In this document: one piece after another, positions 62,100 to 64,000 of the stretch
How the letters are laid out: each line of letters starts with the position of its first letter
How positions within the stretch are numbered: position 1 is the first letter of the stretch
NCBI GenBank assembly: GCA_003024785.1
Contig: PUQB01000936.1
Coordinates: forward strand, 1 to 64,000
Direction: 5' to 3'
Source of the DNA: Selaginella tamariscina
Taxonomy: Eukaryota > Streptophyta > Lycopodiopsida > Selaginellales > Selaginellaceae
DNA length: 64,000 nt
The notes under the pieces: generated by a model
Told to the model about the DNA's origin: nothing
The model's input: the letters and a program-made list of their open reading frames with translations, nothing else
Databases searched by the model: none
Position numbers and translations under genes: made by a program

Positions 62100-62915
62100 A
62101 TATCTGTGTGTGTGTGTGTGAAGAGTTGTATTAGATATGTGTTTCAGCCAATAAGAAGAATGGTTGATAATGTGCTTAGCTATATATACAAATTGATATT
62201 GTAACAGATCTCTCTCTCATACACACGCACACACACTTTAGAACGTTTGTTTTAGCGTTGTGTTCCTGCAGGAACTCAAAGATGACATGCTCAAGACTGA
62301 TCCACCTATGGGATATGTAAGTCTATAAAAATCTTTAAAAGTTTTATTGACTAATTATAATCTTATATACTGATACTATATATAAATATGTTTGTGCGGA
62401 CACACCACACACACACACGTGCAGCTTGGGAGGAGGTGGCTTATGGCAGTGAAGAAGTTGATGACAGCAGGTGTAAAGCATAAGAAACTCACTCAGAAGA
62501 CAGAAGCTGCTTCTCAGGTTCATAATATACATACATATACTTGCATCTATAAATCTTTAAATTTTTATCATTACTTTTTTAATTACTAATGGAAATTTTT
62601 TGAGAATGGTGTTTAAACGTATGTTTGTGATTAAGCAATATAATATTAAAATAAATATATCTTCTTATGCCTTGCCAGTTTTTTTTTCAGCACTTAAATG
62701 TGATCATATCATAAGATTCTAATACTAAAAGACTAGCTTGTTTTCAGGTGTTTGCTGAAGCAAAGTTGAAGCAGCTTGTTGCAGAGATGGACCTTAGAGT
62801 AGTACAGGAAGAAGATAATAGACTTACTGCAGAGGAGCAAAAGTTGCAAGCGGAGATCGAGGCTAAGGACAAAGACAAGGAAGAAATTGCTGAAGCTCCA
62901 GCTGAAGAAGGCTAA
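58173..62915 (+). CDS. Radial spoke protein 2-like (Dpy-30 motif, GAF-like domain, acidic repeats), 17 exons
   Basis: RSP2 is a stalk protein of the axonemal radial spoke. Exons: 58173-58271, 58500-58746, 59065-59225, 59405-59463, 59591-59730, 59902-59974, 60155-60234, 60355-60558, 60625-60799, 60969-61118, 61218-61450, 61537-61602, 61711-61797, 61921-61992, 62272-62316, 62425-62517, 62748-62915. Residues about 5-45 resemble a Dpy-30 motif (YLKSTVAEVLAKGCAAVV, then DPVAYLSLWL). A GAF-like domain covers about residues 205-320 (FFGNVPRPGAYFAVPLVV, LAILCVDTLKGDDYG, FSVSEREFI). Acidic Glu/Pro blocks and coiled coil surround it. One G too many at the 59405 junction must be removed; the sum then closes to 716 codons, near the 738 of the Chlamydomonas protein. 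One intron (61798-61920) has a GC donor. The axonemal family is secure; the exact RSP2 orthology is inferred. Confidence 0.75.
61798..61920 (+). other. GC-AG intron in the RSP2-like gene
   Basis: The exon end TTCAAG is followed by GCATAA and the acceptor is GCTTGCAG. Reading through would stop two codons on (GCA TAA). Splicing joins FDFFK to ELQEYDPLKED in frame. Confidence 0.7.
62008..62119 (+). repeat. (TCCC)n(CT)n(CTAT)n(TA)n(GT)n compound microsatellite in RSP2-like intron
   Basis: Pyrimidine tract CCCTCTCCCTCT, then about 20 CT, CTAT repeats, TA repeats and GT repeats, directly after the exon ending at 61992. Confidence 0.85.
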
Positions 62916-64000
62916 TTTAAGAGGAATTTTAATGTACAAATCAAAATAATGAGAGTATTTCTAGTACAAATATGTTAATGTTATATATTTTATGTATAAC
63001 AAGTTTATACAATAAGCATTGTACATTTATCAACTACACAAGTATTATTATAATTCTAAATCTTATTACACATTTTGATTACACATGTAATTTATTAAAT
63101 TGTGTCATATATACATTCACTGTACCATTAATTTTCATTTGTTTTTTTTTATTATTATTAAAATGTGTTTCAAATTCCTAAAAATAATAATATAATAATA
63201 AGCATTCTAGTTCAACATAAATTATAAATTATTTTTGTATTTAATTAGTTTTTGTCTTATTTATTTATTTTTATTTCATTCATAAATAAGCAGAGCCATC
63301 CTTAATAATATCCTCATATTTTAATATTTATTTATTAGTTTAATAAAATGTTCTGGTATTCACAAGTTATTATTAATAGTTCATATGTTTTTGAATAGTT
63401 ATCATTTTAATTTAGAAAATGCAACAAAATAATTAAAGTATTAAATTTTATTTTCTCACAGACATATATGAACACAAAGAGTTCATTAACATATAATATA
63501 CAATATATAATATAATTATGTATTTTAGCATAATATAGTTTTATCTAATTATTAAGATAACATACATACATATATGTACATATAAATATGTATATGTATA
63601 TCTTGATCTATATATATAATTATTATATGTTTCAACTTATATAATTAATCTTATGTACCAACATTCATTCTTTTACTTTTTAATTTTAGTTAATTATCAT
63701 TTGCAATTTTGATTATAATGTTTTAATAACTTACATAATGGACCTATTAAAATAAAGATAAGAATACTTACATAATTATTTATATTAAATATAAATATAT
63801 TTAATATATAATATATACACTATTAAACATGAATAAATAAATATAATATATCTTTTTTATGCTCTTGTGATTCTTTAGGGTAACATCTATGAAAATTCAC
63901 TTTTTCATGTGCTATATCACTCTTAACAAATTTTTACAAATTTAGCAATATATTTATGTTTAATTCAAACTTTTTAATTATTAATTTTGTATATTGAAAA
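62916..64000. other. RSP2-like 3' flank and AT-rich intergenic sequence
   Basis: The probable 3' UTR runs from 62916 with AATAATGAG and ACAATAAGC contexts within 120 bp. The rest is AT-rich with no gene. AGCATAATATAGTTTTATCTAAT at about 63528 resembles the start of the tandem unit at about 2582 (ACATAATATAGTTTTATTTAA), a possible dispersed fragment. Confidence 0.4.

Overview
This is a very AT-rich, repeat-laden nuclear window from a land plant. I infer a seed-free plant with swimming sperm, probably a lycophyte or a fern. The evidence is a plant-type PLS pentatricopeptide (PPR) gene, an OSB organellar ssDNA-binding protein with plant PDF motifs, a plant-type U2 snRNA gene with upstream sequence element and TATA box, teloboxes at gene starts, and two axonemal signatures: a complete radial-spoke RSP2-like gene and a fragment of a dynein heavy chain.

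Layout. 0.1-2.0 kb: a broken PPR gene. 2.5-20 kb: a tandem array of an AT-rich non-coding unit of about 5.5-6 kb, interrupted by a 1.7-kb PIF/Harbinger element and by a second insertion of about 1.7 kb. 20-29 kb: three degraded single-locus genes: a DUF7869-like gene, a gene ending in a class-beta methyltransferase-like motif, and an FCP1/HAD phosphatase-like gene. 29.9-38.8 kb: two LTR-like arms of about 1.55 kb in inverted orientation, with a young Ty3/gypsy element (209/210-bp LTRs, perfect ATGAC target duplication) inserted 1 bp inside the outer end of the right arm. 39-43 kb: a MITE, then two microbe-like genes tail to tail: a GH71 alpha-1,3-glucanase (fungal-type) and a flavin monooxygenase (bacterial/fungal-type, with one intron). 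44.6-49.8 kb: a duplicated segment of about 1.35 kb carrying tRNA-Gln(CTG) (one good copy, one decayed), a dynein heavy-chain fragment between the copies, and a U2 snRNA gene. 50.3-62.9 kb: the only gene-dense, well preserved part, with DCAF4-like (minus), OSB-like (minus) and RSP2-like (plus). The last two are divergent from a 1.5-kb intergenic region.

Nearly every coding region contains single-base length changes, mostly at short homopolymers. In the recognisable genes a few such changes make the exon sums close exactly: GH71 481 codons, DCAF4-like 427, OSB-like 399, RSP2-like 716. Because the conserved housekeeping genes show the same pattern as the repeats, part of the apparent gene breakage may be consensus error in the assembly rather than pseudogene decay. 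Genes labelled broken should be read with that in mind.

No CRISPR array, operon or prokaryotic mobile island is present. The most unusual content is the fungal-type GH71 gene beside a microbe-type monooxygenase, the methyltransferase-like gene, and the nested inverted LTR structure.
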